Below, piece by piece: positions 16,482 through 25,143 of a stretch of DNA of 38,202 nt; position 1 is the stretch's first letter, and each line of letters begins with the position of its first letter. The stretch is from Clostridiales bacterium (GTDB taxonomy: Bacteria; Bacillota; Clostridia; Christensenellales; UBA1750). Location: assembly GCA_015056005.1 (NCBI GenBank), contig SVHB01000017.1, positions 1 to 38,202 on the forward strand, written 5' to 3'. Position numbers and translations under genes: made by a program. The notes under the pieces were generated by a model. It ran no database searches. It was not told the origin of the DNA and was given only the letters and a program-made list of their open reading frames with translations.

Positions 16482-18563
16482 TTATTCAAAAGTGATCTCG
16501 GCTTCGCATTTGAACGCGCCGATCTGGCCTACTTTGAGGGTATATTCGCCTTTGCGGAAATACTTTTCGCCGTTTTCGTTGACGTACAGAAGCCTTTGGG
16601 CGGGGATCATCAGGGTGAGGAACTTGGTCTCGCCTGCGCGGACGAATTCCTTCTGGAAGCCAACAAGCTTGATGATGGGATCGCTGCCGGGGTTCTTGGG
16701 CTCAAGGAACACTTCGATGACTTCGGCGGCGTCCTTTCTGCCGAGGTTGGTCAGCTCAACATCGATATAAAGGTCTTCGTCTTCCCTGACAACATCGTCC
16801 TCTATCATGCACTCGTAATCAAATTCGCTGTAGGAAAGACCCCAGCCGAAGGGATAGAGGGGCTCGCCGGTATAATAGCGGTAAGTGCGGTTGACCATCG
16901 CGTAATCCTCGAAATCGGGAAGATCGGCGGTCTGGCGATAGAAGGTAACGGGGAGCCTGCCGCTGGGAGAAACATCGCCGAAGAGGATATCGGCAAGCGC
17001 ATAGCCGCCCTGTGCGCCGGGATAGAAGCACTGGAGGATAGCGTCCGCGGTCTCAGCCTGACGGGTGAGAGCCATGCAGCTGCCCGATACGTTTACGAAC
17101 ACAATGGGCTTGCCGGTTGCAAGGATCTTTTCGTAAAGCTCGTTCTGCAGCCTGGGCAATTCGATCCTGTCCTTATCGCCTTCCATTCTGCCGGCGTGGT
17201 CGTCGCCCTGAGGAACACCGTTGAAGGTATCGCTCTGCTCGCCTTCCATATCGGGATTAATGCCCATGATCATTACGACCACATCGCTCCTCTTGGCGGC
17301 AAGGATAGCTTCATTGGTGGGATGCTCAGCCCATGGGCCGGGATCCCTGCCGGTGCGCTCACAGCCCTTGGCATAGTATACCCTGCCGTGGGAGGCTTCC
17401 TGAATACCGCGAAGAAGGGTGCAGTACTTGGAAGGAGTGCCGTTGTAATTGCCCAGAAGCACGGACTTATCGTCGGCATTGGGGCCTATGACAGCGATGT
17501 TTGCATCCTTCTTGAGGGGCAGGATGCCTTCGTTCTTCAAAAGGACCATGGTGTCCTGCGCAACCTTGCGGTTGAGCGCGGTATGCTCCTCGCATTCCAC
17601 AACGCTGTAGGGGATCTTATTGAAAGAGCAGTTTTCGTCGAACATGCCGAGCCTGAACCTTGCTTCAAACAGGCGCTCTACGGACTCGGTTATCTTTTCT
17701 TCGGTCACAAGACCTCTGTCGTATGCAACCTTGAGCATCTCATATACAAAGCCGCAGTTAAGGTCGCAGCCGTTGTTTACGGCAAGGGCAGCGCTTTCCG
17801 CCTTGTCGTTGGTGATCTTATGATGCGCGTTAAAATCGTTGATAGCGCCGCAGTCGGAGACGACATAGCCCTTGAAGCCGAGCTTGCCCCTGAGGATATC
17901 GCCAAGCAGGGTTTTGCTTGCGCAGCAGGGCTCGCCGTTGGTGCGGTTGTATGCGCCCATTACGGCTGCGATATCGGTATTTTCAAGGCAGTATTCAAAA
18001 GCGGCAAGGTAGGTTTCCCAAAGATCCTTCTGGTTTACCCTTGCGTCAAAGCTGTGCCTGAGCGCTTCGGGGCCGGAATGTACGGCGTAATGCTTTAATG
18101 TAGCGTCAAGCTTTCTGTAGGTACCGTCGCCGTCCTGCAGACCTTTTACGAACGCAAGGCCGATGCTGCCGGTGAGGAAAGGATCTTCGCCGTAGGTCTC
18201 ATGTCCCCTGCCCCATCTGGGATCGCGGAAGATGTTGATGTTGGGAGACCAGTAGGTCAGGCCCTGATATATATCAGTGCCGCCGAATTTCTTGTATTCG
18301 TTGTATTTTGCCCTTGCTTCGTCGGAGATAGCGGTAGAAACGCGGTTTATGAGCTCGGGATCAAAGGTTGCAGCCATACCGATGGACTGCGGGAAAACGG
18401 TGGCAGCGCCGGAACGGGCAACGCCGTGCAAAGCTTCGTTCCACCAGTTGTATTCGGGCACATTCAGGCGCTCGATCGCGGGCGCGTTATATTTCATCTG
18501 AGCCATTTTTTCAGCCAGAGTCATCTTTGCAACAAGATCTTTTGCCATCTGCTTAAAATCCAA
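16482..18563 (-). CDS. Glycoside hydrolase family 3 (beta-glucosidase/beta-xylosidase type)
   Basis: Retaining exo-glycosidase of 693 residues with the usual layout: TIM barrel (about 1-300), alpha/beta sandwich (about 340-540) and a C-terminal fibronectin-III-like domain (about 590-690). EYNWWNEALHGVARSG, NIFRDPRWGRGHETYGEDP and KHYA are typical of the xylosidase-like branch. The nucleophile is D237 in GYVVSDCGAIND. An acid/base candidate is the Glu of MEGDKDRIELP in the sandwich domain. There is no signal peptide, so it should act on imported oligosaccharides in the cytosol. Substrate cannot be settled from sequence. The start is TTG at 18563, set by GGAGGC 7 nt upstream. It diverges from the AAA+ ATPase gene with its own strong promoter. 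A 500-codon antisense ORF is a shadow. Confidence 0.93.
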   Translation of the reverse strand: MDFKQMAKDLVAKMTLAEKMAQMKYNAPAIERLNVPEYNWWNEALHGVARSGAATVFPQSIGMAATFDPELINRVSTAISDEARAKYNEYKKFGGTDIYQGLTYWSPNINIFRDPRWGRGHETYGEDPFLTGSIGLAFVKGLQDGDGTYRKLDATLKHYAVHSGPEALRHSFDARVNQKDLWETYLAAFEYCLENTDIAAVMGAYNRTNGEPCCASKTLLGDILRGKLGFKGYVVSDCGAINDFNAHHKITNDKAESAALAVNNGCDLNCGFVYEMLKVAYDRGLVTEEKITESVERLFEARFRLGMFDENCSFNKIPYSVVECEEHTALNRKVAQDTMVLLKNEGILPLKKDANIAVIGPNADDKSVLLGNYNGTPSKYCTLLRGIQEASHGRVYYAKGCERTGRDPGPWAEHPTNEAILAAKRSDVVVMIMGINPDMEGEQSDTFNGVPQGDDHAGRMEGDKDRIELPRLQNELYEKILATGKPIVFVNVSGSCMALTRQAETADAILQCFYPGAQGGYALADILFGDVSPSGRLPVTFYRQTADLPDFEDYAMVNRTYRYYTGEPLYPFGWGLSYSEFDYECMIEDDVVREDEDLYIDVELTNLGRKDAAEVIEVFLEPKNPGSDPIIKLVGFQKEFVRAGETKFLTLMIPAQRLLYVNENGEKYFRKGEYTLKVGQIGAFKCEAEITFE

Positions 18564-18602
18564 AATGATCGCCTCCGTATTTAACTGAACTTACCTATTT
18601 AT

Positions 18603-18632
18603 ATTATAAATTCAACAAACCATACCTGTCAA
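18603..18632 (-). promoter_or_regulatory. Promoter of the GH3 gene
   Basis: Minus strand: -35 TTGACA (18632-18627), 18-nt spacer, -10 TATAAT (18608-18603). The -35 lies back to back with that of the divergent operon. Confidence 0.75.
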
Positions 18633-18644
18633 CGGTGCATTGAC
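18628..18644. promoter_or_regulatory. Inverted repeat between the divergent promoters
   Basis: GTCAA-N7-TTGAC; the two arms are the -35 hexamers of the two divergent promoters. A regulator bound here could control both, but the symmetry may only reflect two -35 sites facing away from each other. Confidence 0.4.
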
Positions 18645-18668
18645 GCATATTGATGATTGGAATATAAT
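18640..18668 (+). promoter_or_regulatory. Promoter of the AAA+ ATPase operon
   Basis: -35 TTGACG (18640-18645), 17-nt spacer, -10 TATAAT (18663-18668). Confidence 0.78.
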
Positions 18669-18709
18669 TATAACAAGAATGGTTAAACTCCCATAAAGGA
18701 GAAAACAAA

Positions 18710-19762
18710 ATGAGCAGAAAAGACGATATAATCCAGGCGCAGCTTGAAGTCATAAAGCAGCTTAATAAAAACAATATGAGCCGCCTTGCAAGCGATTTTT
18801 TCGGCGCGGATATTCCTAAAATATACGATCAAAACGAAACGCCCGACAAAAATGAAGAGACTGAAAGTAATAATCAGACCGAGAAAGCCAATGCCGCTCC
18901 CGAAAAAGAAGATCTGCCCGTAAAAGAGGACATAAACGACCTGAAAAAAGAGCTGGACAGCTATATCGGGCTTACCTCGATCAAAAAAGAGGTGAACAAC
19001 CTCATAAACATGGCAGCCGTTTATCAGATGCGAAAAGAGCACGGACTGCCCAATGTAGATATGTCGCTGCATATGGTCTTTTCCGGCAACCCGGGCACCG
19101 GCAAGACAATGATCGCAAGGCTGATGTCAAGGATATATCTGAGCCTTGGGATACTCTCAAAGGGTCAGCTTATTGAGGTAGACAGAAGCGGGCTTGTTGC
19201 AGGCTACGTGGGTCAGACAGCCGGTAAAACCATGAAGGTGCTTGAAAGCGCCCTTGGCGGCGTGCTTTTTATCGACGAAGCCTATGCCCTTTCAAACAAA
19301 TCCGAAAACGATTACGGTCAGGAAGCCATCGATACCATCTTGAAATACATGGAGGATAACCGCGATGACATCATAGTGATCGTCGCAGGCTATACTCAGC
19401 TTATGGACGAGTTCATCCATTCCAACCCCGGTCTTGAATCCAGATTCAACCGTTTCCTCTATTTTGAGGATTATACGGTGGACGAGATGGTGGATATTTT
19501 CAAGATGAACTGCAAAAAGGGCAGCTACAGCGTGGATGACGATGCCCTTGAGCTTATAAGAAGCTATATCGACGATGCATCGATCGAAACAGCCGCCTTC
19601 GGCAACGGCAGAGGCGTCAGGAATATTTTTGAAAACATCCTTACCCAGCAGGCAAACCGCTTGGCTTCGATGAGCAGTATCACAAAGGAAGACCTGATGG
19701 CGATAAAGAAAGAAGATGTAATAAACGCACGGGAAGCAAACCCGCCCAAGGAGTGGGATTAA
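18710..19762 (+). CDS. AAA+ ATPase of the SpoVK/CbbX (CbxX/CfqX) type
   Basis: 350 residues. The N-terminal ~80 residues are charged and probably helical then disordered (rich in Glu, Asn, Lys). The AAA+ core follows: LDSYIGLTSIKKEVNNL (about 82-98), Walker A GNPGTGKT (126-133), pore-like loop SGLVAGYVGQTAGKT (160-174), Walker B VLFIDEAY (185-192), sensor 1 IVIVAGYT, arginine finger NPGLESRFNR and sensor 2 GNGRGVRN. This is the single-ring remodelling family that includes CbbX (Rubisco activase) and sporulation protein SpoVK. No Rubisco is present, so the client is unknown. AAAGGAG precedes the ATG. It heads an operon with a YbaK-type deacylase gene starting on the base after its stop. A chaperone role is inferred; a sporulation link is only by homology. 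Confidence 0.88.
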   Translation: MSRKDDIIQAQLEVIKQLNKNNMSRLASDFFGADIPKIYDQNETPDKNEETESNNQTEKANAAPEKEDLPVKEDINDLKKELDSYIGLTSIKKEVNNLINMAAVYQMRKEHGLPNVDMSLHMVFSGNPGTGKTMIARLMSRIYLSLGILSKGQLIEVDRSGLVAGYVGQTAGKTMKVLESALGGVLFIDEAYALSNKSENDYGQEAIDTILKYMEDNRDDIIVIVAGYTQLMDEFIHSNPGLESRFNRFLYFEDYTVDEMVDIFKMNCKKGSYSVDDDALELIRSYIDDASIETAAFGNGRGVRNIFENILTQQANRLASMSSITKEDLMAIKKEDVINAREANPPKEWD

Positions 19763-20248
19763 ATGGCAGGAAAACAATTAAAGCCCAACACAATGCGCAT
19801 ACTTGAGCGCGGGAATGTGCCATACGAACCGCTTTTCTACGACCTTGGCGATGTTGAATTCGATGGGATCGCCGTAGCCAAGGCGTTGAACACCGACCCT
19901 GAGCATTGCTATAAGACCCTTTGCGCAGTCGGCAAAAGCGGAGATCATTATATTTTCGTGATCCCCGTAGCCGAGGAGGTCGACTTAAAGCTTGCTGCAA
20001 GCGCATGCGGTGAAAAGAACGTAGCCCTTGTACATGTAAAGGAGCTGCCTGAGCTAACCGGCTATGAGCGCGGCGCCGTGTCCCCTCTGGGGCTAAAACG
20101 CAATTTCCCGATATATTTTGAAGAAACCGCGCTTTTATTTGAAACCATCGAGGTCAGCGGCGGCATGAAAGGCTGCTCGCTCAGGGTGGAGCCAAACGCC
20201 CTGGCCGATCTGCTTCAGGCAAAATTCGCACCGCTTATAAGGATATAG
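19763..20248 (+). CDS. ybaK: YbaK/ProX-type aminoacyl-tRNA deacylase (Cys-tRNA-Pro type)
   Basis: 161 residues, the full length of YbaK. These free-standing editing domains hydrolyse mischarged Cys-tRNA-Pro in trans. Visible are the substrate region ALNTDPEHCYKTLCAVG with the conserved Lys (K51), FVIPVAEEVDLKLAA, and the YERGAVSPLGLKR loop (about 105-117) with the Gly-x-x-Ser-Pro signature of the family. The ATG touches the stop of the AAA+ gene (TAA ATG), and its ribosome site AAGGAG lies inside that gene, so the two are coupled. The Nudix gene follows 8 nt later. Confidence 0.9.
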   Translation: MAGKQLKPNTMRILERGNVPYEPLFYDLGDVEFDGIAVAKALNTDPEHCYKTLCAVGKSGDHYIFVIPVAEEVDLKLAASACGEKNVALVHVKELPELTGYERGAVSPLGLKRNFPIYFEETALLFETIEVSGGMKGCSLRVEPNALADLLQAKFAPLIRI

Positions 20249-20256
20249 GTAAAATC

Positions 20257-20778
20257 ATGGACGAGATCTGGGAACTTTACAACGAAAACGGAGAGCCTAC
20301 GGGCGAAAAATGGCATAGAAAAGACGCAGAGCTTATCCCAAAGGGAAGGTTCTATCTCATCGTGAGCATCTGGACTGTCACAGAAGATAACAAAGTGCTC
20401 GTAACTCTAAGAGCGCCCACCAAAGAGCATTGCCCCTTGAAATGGGAGAACTCGGGCGGAGCGGCGCTTTTCGGCGAGACCAGCAGACAGGCCGCCGTGC
20501 GCGAGCTTTTTGAGGAAACGGGCATAAAAGCAAACGAAGACGAGCTGTTTTTCTTAAACCGCAATATCGAGAAAAACCATATAATAGACAATTACATCGT
20601 TCGACGCGATGTAAAGCTCAGCGACATAAGGCTGCAGGAAGGTGAAAACTGCGATAAACGATTGCTTACAATAAGCGAGCTGGACGAGATCATAAACGAC
20701 GGTTCGCTTGCCGAGCCGATAATATATCGTCTTTCCCTTTTCAGGCGCGAATTTGACGAATTCATTTTGGGTAAATAA
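20257..20778 (+). CDS. Nudix hydrolase
   Basis: 173 residues. A complete Nudix box spans 68-90 (G-x5-E-x7-REL-x-EE-x-GI, with core GETSRQAAVRELFEETGI), the Mg-dependent pyrophosphohydrolase signature. The N-terminus, WELYNENGEPTGEKWHR, resembles the isopentenyl-diphosphate isomerase-like/YfcD group (house-cleaning Nudix proteins), but the Cys and Glu needed for an IDI are not evident. The substrate is unknown: a nucleotide or sugar-nucleotide diphosphate is likely. It has only a weak ribosome site (AGGTAAA) after the YbaK stop, so translation is probably coupled. Confidence 0.88.
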   Translation: MDEIWELYNENGEPTGEKWHRKDAELIPKGRFYLIVSIWTVTEDNKVLVTLRAPTKEHCPLKWENSGGAALFGETSRQAAVRELFEETGIKANEDELFFLNRNIEKNHIIDNYIVRRDVKLSDIRLQEGENCDKRLLTISELDEIINDGSLAEPIIYRLSLFRREFDEFILGK

Positions 20779-20804
20779 ACAATTCAACGGAAGGATGGTC
20801 AGCA

Positions 20805-22586
20805 ATGCTTAATCGCAAACAAATAAACTGCGATCTTTGCGTGGTCGGCGGCGGGCTTGCAGGAATGACAGCGGCAATATCCGCAGCCAGAGAGGGGCTG
20901 AAAGTTGTACTTATGCATGAACGCCCCGTTCTTGGCGGCAACGCGTCATCCGAAATACGCATGTGGATATGCGGCGCACACGGAAGGGATAACAAAGAAA
21001 CGGGAATACTCGAGGAGATCGCCCTTGAAAACCTATACCGCAACCCCACCAAGAGCTTTGCCATATGGGATACGGTACTCTATGACTTTGTAAAGAGGGA
21101 AGAAAACATAACTCTTCTGCTCAACTGCACCTGCATGGACGCAAAAACCGAAAAAGGCGAATTTGCATATGACCGCGATACAAAGATAGTTTCCGTCACC
21201 GGCTATCAGATGACCACCCAGTGCTTTTATGATGTAAGCGCAAAGTTCTTCTGCGACAGCTCGGGCGATTCCATTCTTGCCCCGCTCACCGGCGCTCAGT
21301 TCAGGCTGGGCAGAGAAGCGGATTATGAATTTTCGGAAGATGTTGATACCAAAACTCCCGACAGCATGACAATGGGCATGTCCTGCCTGATACAAGGAAG
21401 GCAGACCCACAGTGAAGTCAAATACACTCCCCCGACATGGAGCACAAAGCTTTCCAAAAAGGATTTTGAAAACAGGGAGCCCGATATATACAACGACACC
21501 GAAAACTTCTGGTACTTAGAGCTCGGCGGCAACAGGGACACCATAGGCGATACCGAGCTTCTTCGCGATGAGCTCGTAAGCCTTGCCGCAGGTACATGGG
21601 ATTATGTCAAGAACTCGGGCGAATTCGATTCGAAAAACTGGGATCTCGATTTCCTGGGCTTCCTTCCCGGCAAGCGCGAATCAAGGCGTATGTGCGGCGA
21701 ATATATGGTGACCCAAAGGGATATCAGCTCGGGCAGAGTTTTTGAGGACGAGATCGCCTTCGGCGGCTGGCCGCTGGACGACCATTTCCCCGGCGGATTC
21801 TGGCACAGGGGCGTTCCCAACACCAACTTTACCACTCCTGCGCCCTATTCCCTGCCATATCGGGCGCTGTATTCCAAGAACGTAGAAAACCTTTTCTTCG
21901 CGGGGCGAAATATCAGCATGACGCATATGGCGATGAGCAGCATCCGCGTTATGGCGACCTGTTCTCTTTTGGGTGAAGCTGTGGGCAAAGCAGCTTCTAT
22001 AGCTGTAAAATACGGTGTTTCTCCAAACGATGTATATAAACAAAAGCTCAATGAGCTTCAGGAGCTTTTGCTGATCGAGGACAGCTTCCTGCCCTCCAAG
22101 AAAAGGCAAATATCCGATACCTGCAAAAACGCCGCTTTGAACTGCAGTGACGTTTTAAGAAACGGTCAGGACAGAGCGCACAGGATATACCTAACCGATG
22201 GTCAGACCGCAGCCTATACGGCAAATTTGGGCGAGAGCATTACCTACAGCTTTGAGGCGGATAATATTGCCTCGATCCACATAGTGTTTGACAGCGACCT
22301 CAACCGCGATACCCTGCCCGGTTCTCAATGCGAACGCACTCATTCTACAAGAGCCAACGTAAGGCTTGACAGCCCGCAGATGCACATGCCCAAGACCCTG
22401 TGCAGAAGCTTTGTTCTGATCGGCGAGCTTAACGGCGAAAAAACTGTGCTGCTTGATATAGATGATAACCGCAAGCGCGCTTACCATGTAAAAACCAACA
22501 GAAAATTCGACGCCATCACCCTCATTCCGAAATCAAGCTGGGGAGAAGGCGATCAGGTAGCCGTCATATCCTTTGATTTCAACTAA
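20805..22586 (+). CDS. FAD-dependent oxidoreductase (FAD_oxidored, PF12831-like)
   Basis: 593 residues. N-terminal dinucleotide fold with VVGGGLAGMTAAISAAREG (15-20 glycine loop), then ERPVLGGNASSEIRMW, a conserved stretch of this family. FFAGRNISMTHMAMSS (about 363-380) and GEAVGKAASIA complete the FAD domain. The last ~150 residues form a separate beta-rich domain (AYTANLGESITYSFEADNI onwards) that resembles a carbohydrate-binding or galactose-binding sandwich. Such proteins occur in polysaccharide and sugar-acid utilisation loci, but the substrate is unknown. No signal peptide. AAGGA precedes the ATG at 20805. It is the last gene of the operon, followed by a strong terminator, and stands just before two MFS genes. 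Confidence 0.85.
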   Translation: MLNRKQINCDLCVVGGGLAGMTAAISAAREGLKVVLMHERPVLGGNASSEIRMWICGAHGRDNKETGILEEIALENLYRNPTKSFAIWDTVLYDFVKREENITLLLNCTCMDAKTEKGEFAYDRDTKIVSVTGYQMTTQCFYDVSAKFFCDSSGDSILAPLTGAQFRLGREADYEFSEDVDTKTPDSMTMGMSCLIQGRQTHSEVKYTPPTWSTKLSKKDFENREPDIYNDTENFWYLELGGNRDTIGDTELLRDELVSLAAGTWDYVKNSGEFDSKNWDLDFLGFLPGKRESRRMCGEYMVTQRDISSGRVFEDEIAFGGWPLDDHFPGGFWHRGVPNTNFTTPAPYSLPYRALYSKNVENLFFAGRNISMTHMAMSSIRVMATCSLLGEAVGKAASIAVKYGVSPNDVYKQKLNELQELLLIEDSFLPSKKRQISDTCKNAALNCSDVLRNGQDRAHRIYLTDGQTAAYTANLGESITYSFEADNIASIHIVFDSDLNRDTLPGSQCERTHSTRANVRLDSPQMHMPKTLCRSFVLIGELNGEKTVLLDIDDNRKRAYHVKTNRKFDAITLIPKSSWGEGDQVAVISFDFN

Positions 22587-22592
22587 AACCAC

Positions 22593-22620
22593 CCCCGAAA
22601 GTTCTGCTTTCGGGGTTTTT
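22593..22620 (+). terminator. Intrinsic terminator of the AAA+/FAD oxidoreductase operon
   Basis: Perfect 9-bp stem CCCCGAAAG / CTTTCGGGG, loop TTCTG, then T5, 6 nt after the stop. Confidence 0.92.
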
Positions 22621-22657
22621 GTTCAGCAATAAACCTGTATACTAATATTGCGGTTTA

Positions 22658-22666
22658 TGATATAAT
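22658..22666 (+). promoter_or_regulatory. Extended -10 promoter of the MFS genes
   Basis: TGATATAAT: TG-n-TATAAT at 22658-22666. No good -35 hexamer is found, as is common for extended -10 promoters. Confidence 0.6.
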
Positions 22667-22696
22667 CATTTTATCAAATTCGAAAAGGTGAATAGC

Positions 22697-23893
22697 ATGA
22701 GATCAGCCCTTTTGAAGCGAGTCGGCGTCAGATTCATTCCCTATTACATGACGCTTTATATCTGCAACTGCCTGAACTCCAATTTTTTTACTCTGTACCT
22801 GACCGAGCGCGGCTTTTCCTCTGCATGGGTGGGTACCATTATGTCGTTTATGCCCATAGCAGCGCTTTTGGGTTCTTTTGTCTGGAGCAACGCTGCCGAT
22901 AAAGCAAGGTATAAGAACCTTATCGTCTTTATCCTGCTTGCGGGCGCTGCCGTCTGCAGCTATGCGATAACCTTCAGCATCATCCCCGCATACGTTATCC
23001 TGATGGTCGGGCTTTTCTCATTCTTTTTCTCCCCTATTGCGCCCTTGAACGATACCATCGCGCTTGAATCGCTGGCAAAAGCGGGCGAGGACTACGGTCC
23101 CATCCGCATGTGGGGCAGCATGTCCTTTGCCGTGTTTTCCGCTGTTGCGGGCATGTTCTTTGAAAGCGGCTACGGCAAGGTCCCCGTTGCTATGTCCATC
23201 ATATTTGTGATCTCCCTTTGCCTTTCCTTCATGATGCCCAAGGTCGAAGGACACAGAAAAAAGGCCGAGCGCACAAGCATACTTCCCGTGCTCAAAAACA
23301 AGCAGCTTTTGATCCTTTGCGGCTTCTGTTTTTTCCAGATGGTCACCCTCGCCTTCTATTTCGGGTTCTATTCCATATATTTCAAGGAACGATTGGGCGG
23401 CAGCTCTTCCATGCTTGGCTGGGCATACTTCCTTTCCTCCTTCTCTCAGCTTCCCTTCCTGCTCACCAGCGATAAAATGTACCGCAAATACGGCGCAGGA
23501 AAGCTGCTCATCGTCTCATCTGCCCTGCTTGGCATAAGATGGATGATAGTTTACCTTACCGATTCACTTATCGTAGTTTTCTTAACTCAGGTGCTGCACA
23601 GCTACACCTTCCTTATGATGAGCTATGTAATGCTTCAGTACATAAACGAGGTCGTTCCTCCCGCGTACAAAGCATCCATGCAGTCCACTTTTACTTTGGG
23701 CATACTTGGCCTTGCAAGAATGGTGGGCTCCTTCGGCGGCGGTCAGATCGCGCAGGCTGCGGGCGAAAGGCTGCTCTTCCTCATAGGCTCGATCATAGCG
23801 CTTGCATCTGCGCTGGTCTTTGGTGTTATAATAATGAAAAACAAGGCTGCTTACGCTCCCGGCGCAGGTCAGGCCAAGATCGAAGGGAACTAA
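22697..23893 (+). CDS. Major facilitator superfamily transporter (MFS_1_like/LacY-like)
   Basis: About 398 residues with 12 predicted membrane helices. It fits the MFS_1_like (sugar/nucleoside symporter-like) group: short N-terminus, SSAWVGTIMSFMPIAALLGSFVWSNAADKARYKN in two pieces around the helix 2-3 loop, PIRMWGSMSFA, and a central cytoplasmic loop rich in Lys/Arg after helix 6. The frame allows GTG at 22688, but AAGGTG (22685-22690) lies 6 nt before the ATG at 22697, which is preferred. It is 6 nt upstream of a paralogue. Substrate unknown; the neighbouring FAD enzyme, sugar isomerase and GH3 enzyme suggest a sugar or sugar derivative, by inference only. Confidence 0.87.
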   Translation: MRSALLKRVGVRFIPYYMTLYICNCLNSNFFTLYLTERGFSSAWVGTIMSFMPIAALLGSFVWSNAADKARYKNLIVFILLAGAAVCSYAITFSIIPAYVILMVGLFSFFFSPIAPLNDTIALESLAKAGEDYGPIRMWGSMSFAVFSAVAGMFFESGYGKVPVAMSIIFVISLCLSFMMPKVEGHRKKAERTSILPVLKNKQLLILCGFCFFQMVTLAFYFGFYSIYFKERLGGSSSMLGWAYFLSSFSQLPFLLTSDKMYRKYGAGKLLIVSSALLGIRWMIVYLTDSLIVVFLTQVLHSYTFLMMSYVMLQYINEVVPPAYKASMQSTFTLGILGLARMVGSFGGGQIAQAAGERLLFLIGSIIALASALVFGVIIMKNKAAYAPGAGQAKIEGN

Positions 23894-23899
23894 TACGAA

Positions 23900-25081
23900 A
23901 TGAAACTTAAAACCTCTGTAAGGGTGATGCCGTTTTACGCGGCGCTTTATGCCGCCCTTGCAGTATATCAGAGCTTTTTTACCGTCTATTTAAGCAGGAT
24001 CGGAATGGATCCCGCCAGAATAGGCGTGATCATGTCCATCTCGCCCATGGTAGCGCTTTTGGGGCAGCCGCTTTTCGGGTCAATAGGCGATAGAATAAAC
24101 TACAAGAACAATCTGCTCTTTATCCTGTCCATCGGCGCGATAGCCTCAATGTTTTTCATCTCAAAGCTTCATCAATATTGGCAGATCTGCGTCGGCATGG
24201 GCTTTTACTGCCTGTTTTATCTTTCCATACAGCCCATGGGCGATTCCATAGCCTTAGAATCGCTGGATAAGGCTGGCGAGTCGTTTTCTCCGGTCAGGAC
24301 CGTCGGCTCCCTTACATTTGCTTTTGTTAGCATCTTAGCCGGCAGATTTCTTGAAAACAGAATAGGCGTTGTGCCTTCCGCGATATGCGTGATGCTCATG
24401 ATAACCCTTCTGACCGCATTTATCCTGCCCAAGGTAAGAGGCCACAAAAAGAAGGGCGAAAAGATAAACGTGCTTGCGCTCATAAAGTATAAGCCGCTTG
24501 CGGTCATGCTCCTGCTTACAGTGTGCATGATGATAGGCATGTCGTTCTTTTACAACTATTTTTCCATCTATTTTCAGGACGAGCTGGGCGGAACAAGCTC
24601 CATGCTCGGCTGGGCGTATTTCATTTCCGCAACCAGCGAGCTTCCTTTTTTGCTGATAGCCGATAAGCTATATACAAAATACGGCGTAGGCAGGCTGCTG
24701 CTCATATCCGCCGGGGTCATGATGATAAGATGGTTCCTGCTTTCCATAATAAGAAGCGCATATATCGCAATGGCGCTGCAGCTTCTGCATTCCTTCTGCT
24801 TTACCGTAATGTCGTTCTTTATGATGCGCTATATAAACGCCATCGCTCCCGACAGCCTAAAAGCGGGCGGCCAGCTTTTGTATACCCTCTTCACTTTAGG
24901 CATCGCAAGGATCATCGGAAGCCTATTGGGCGGTCAGATAGGCAGCATTTTCGGGCTTCGTGCCATCTTTGTAAGCGGCGGCATACTCATGGCGTTCTCT
25001 TTGGTTGTATTCGGAATATATGTGCATAAAAACAACGCAGAGCTGCTCTTGGGATCCCGCGGTGAAGTCAAAATAACTTGA
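23900..25081 (+). CDS. Major facilitator superfamily transporter, paralogue of the preceding gene
   Basis: 393 residues, 12 predicted helices. It shares long matched blocks with its neighbour, for example SSMLGWAYF then LPFLL then ADKLYTKYG here against SDKMYRKYG there, PIRMWGS against PVRTVGS, and a Lys-rich loop after helix 6 (VRGHKKK against VEGHRKK). This indicates tandem duplication followed by divergence. The genes are 6 nt apart, so they are co-transcribed. Candidates are two carriers with different substrates, or a paired function. The stop codon overlaps the -35 element of the trpS promoter. Confidence 0.87.
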   Translation: MKLKTSVRVMPFYAALYAALAVYQSFFTVYLSRIGMDPARIGVIMSISPMVALLGQPLFGSIGDRINYKNNLLFILSIGAIASMFFISKLHQYWQICVGMGFYCLFYLSIQPMGDSIALESLDKAGESFSPVRTVGSLTFAFVSILAGRFLENRIGVVPSAICVMLMITLLTAFILPKVRGHKKKGEKINVLALIKYKPLAVMLLLTVCMMIGMSFFYNYFSIYFQDELGGTSSMLGWAYFISATSELPFLLIADKLYTKYGVGRLLLISAGVMMIRWFLLSIIRSAYIAMALQLLHSFCFTVMSFFMMRYINAIAPDSLKAGGQLLYTLFTLGIARIIGSLLGGQIGSIFGLRAIFVSGGILMAFSLVVFGIYVHKNNAELLLGSRGEVKIT

Positions 25082-25107
25082 CAGATATCGCCATAAAGGG
25101 ATATAAT
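25078..25107 (+). promoter_or_regulatory. Promoter of trpS
   Basis: -35 TTGACA (25078-25083), overlapping the stop codon of the MFS gene; 18-nt spacer; -10 TATAAT (25102-25107). The leader to trpS is about 30 nt, which excludes a T-box. Confidence 0.8.
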
Positions 25108-25143
25108 GTAATTTATGAATATACTGAACGCAGGTGAGTAAAA

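Noticed and set aside
16596-18098. 500-codon ORF antisense to GH3
   Set aside because: Same cause; the GH3 protein is complete on the minus strand with catalytic motifs and a promoter.
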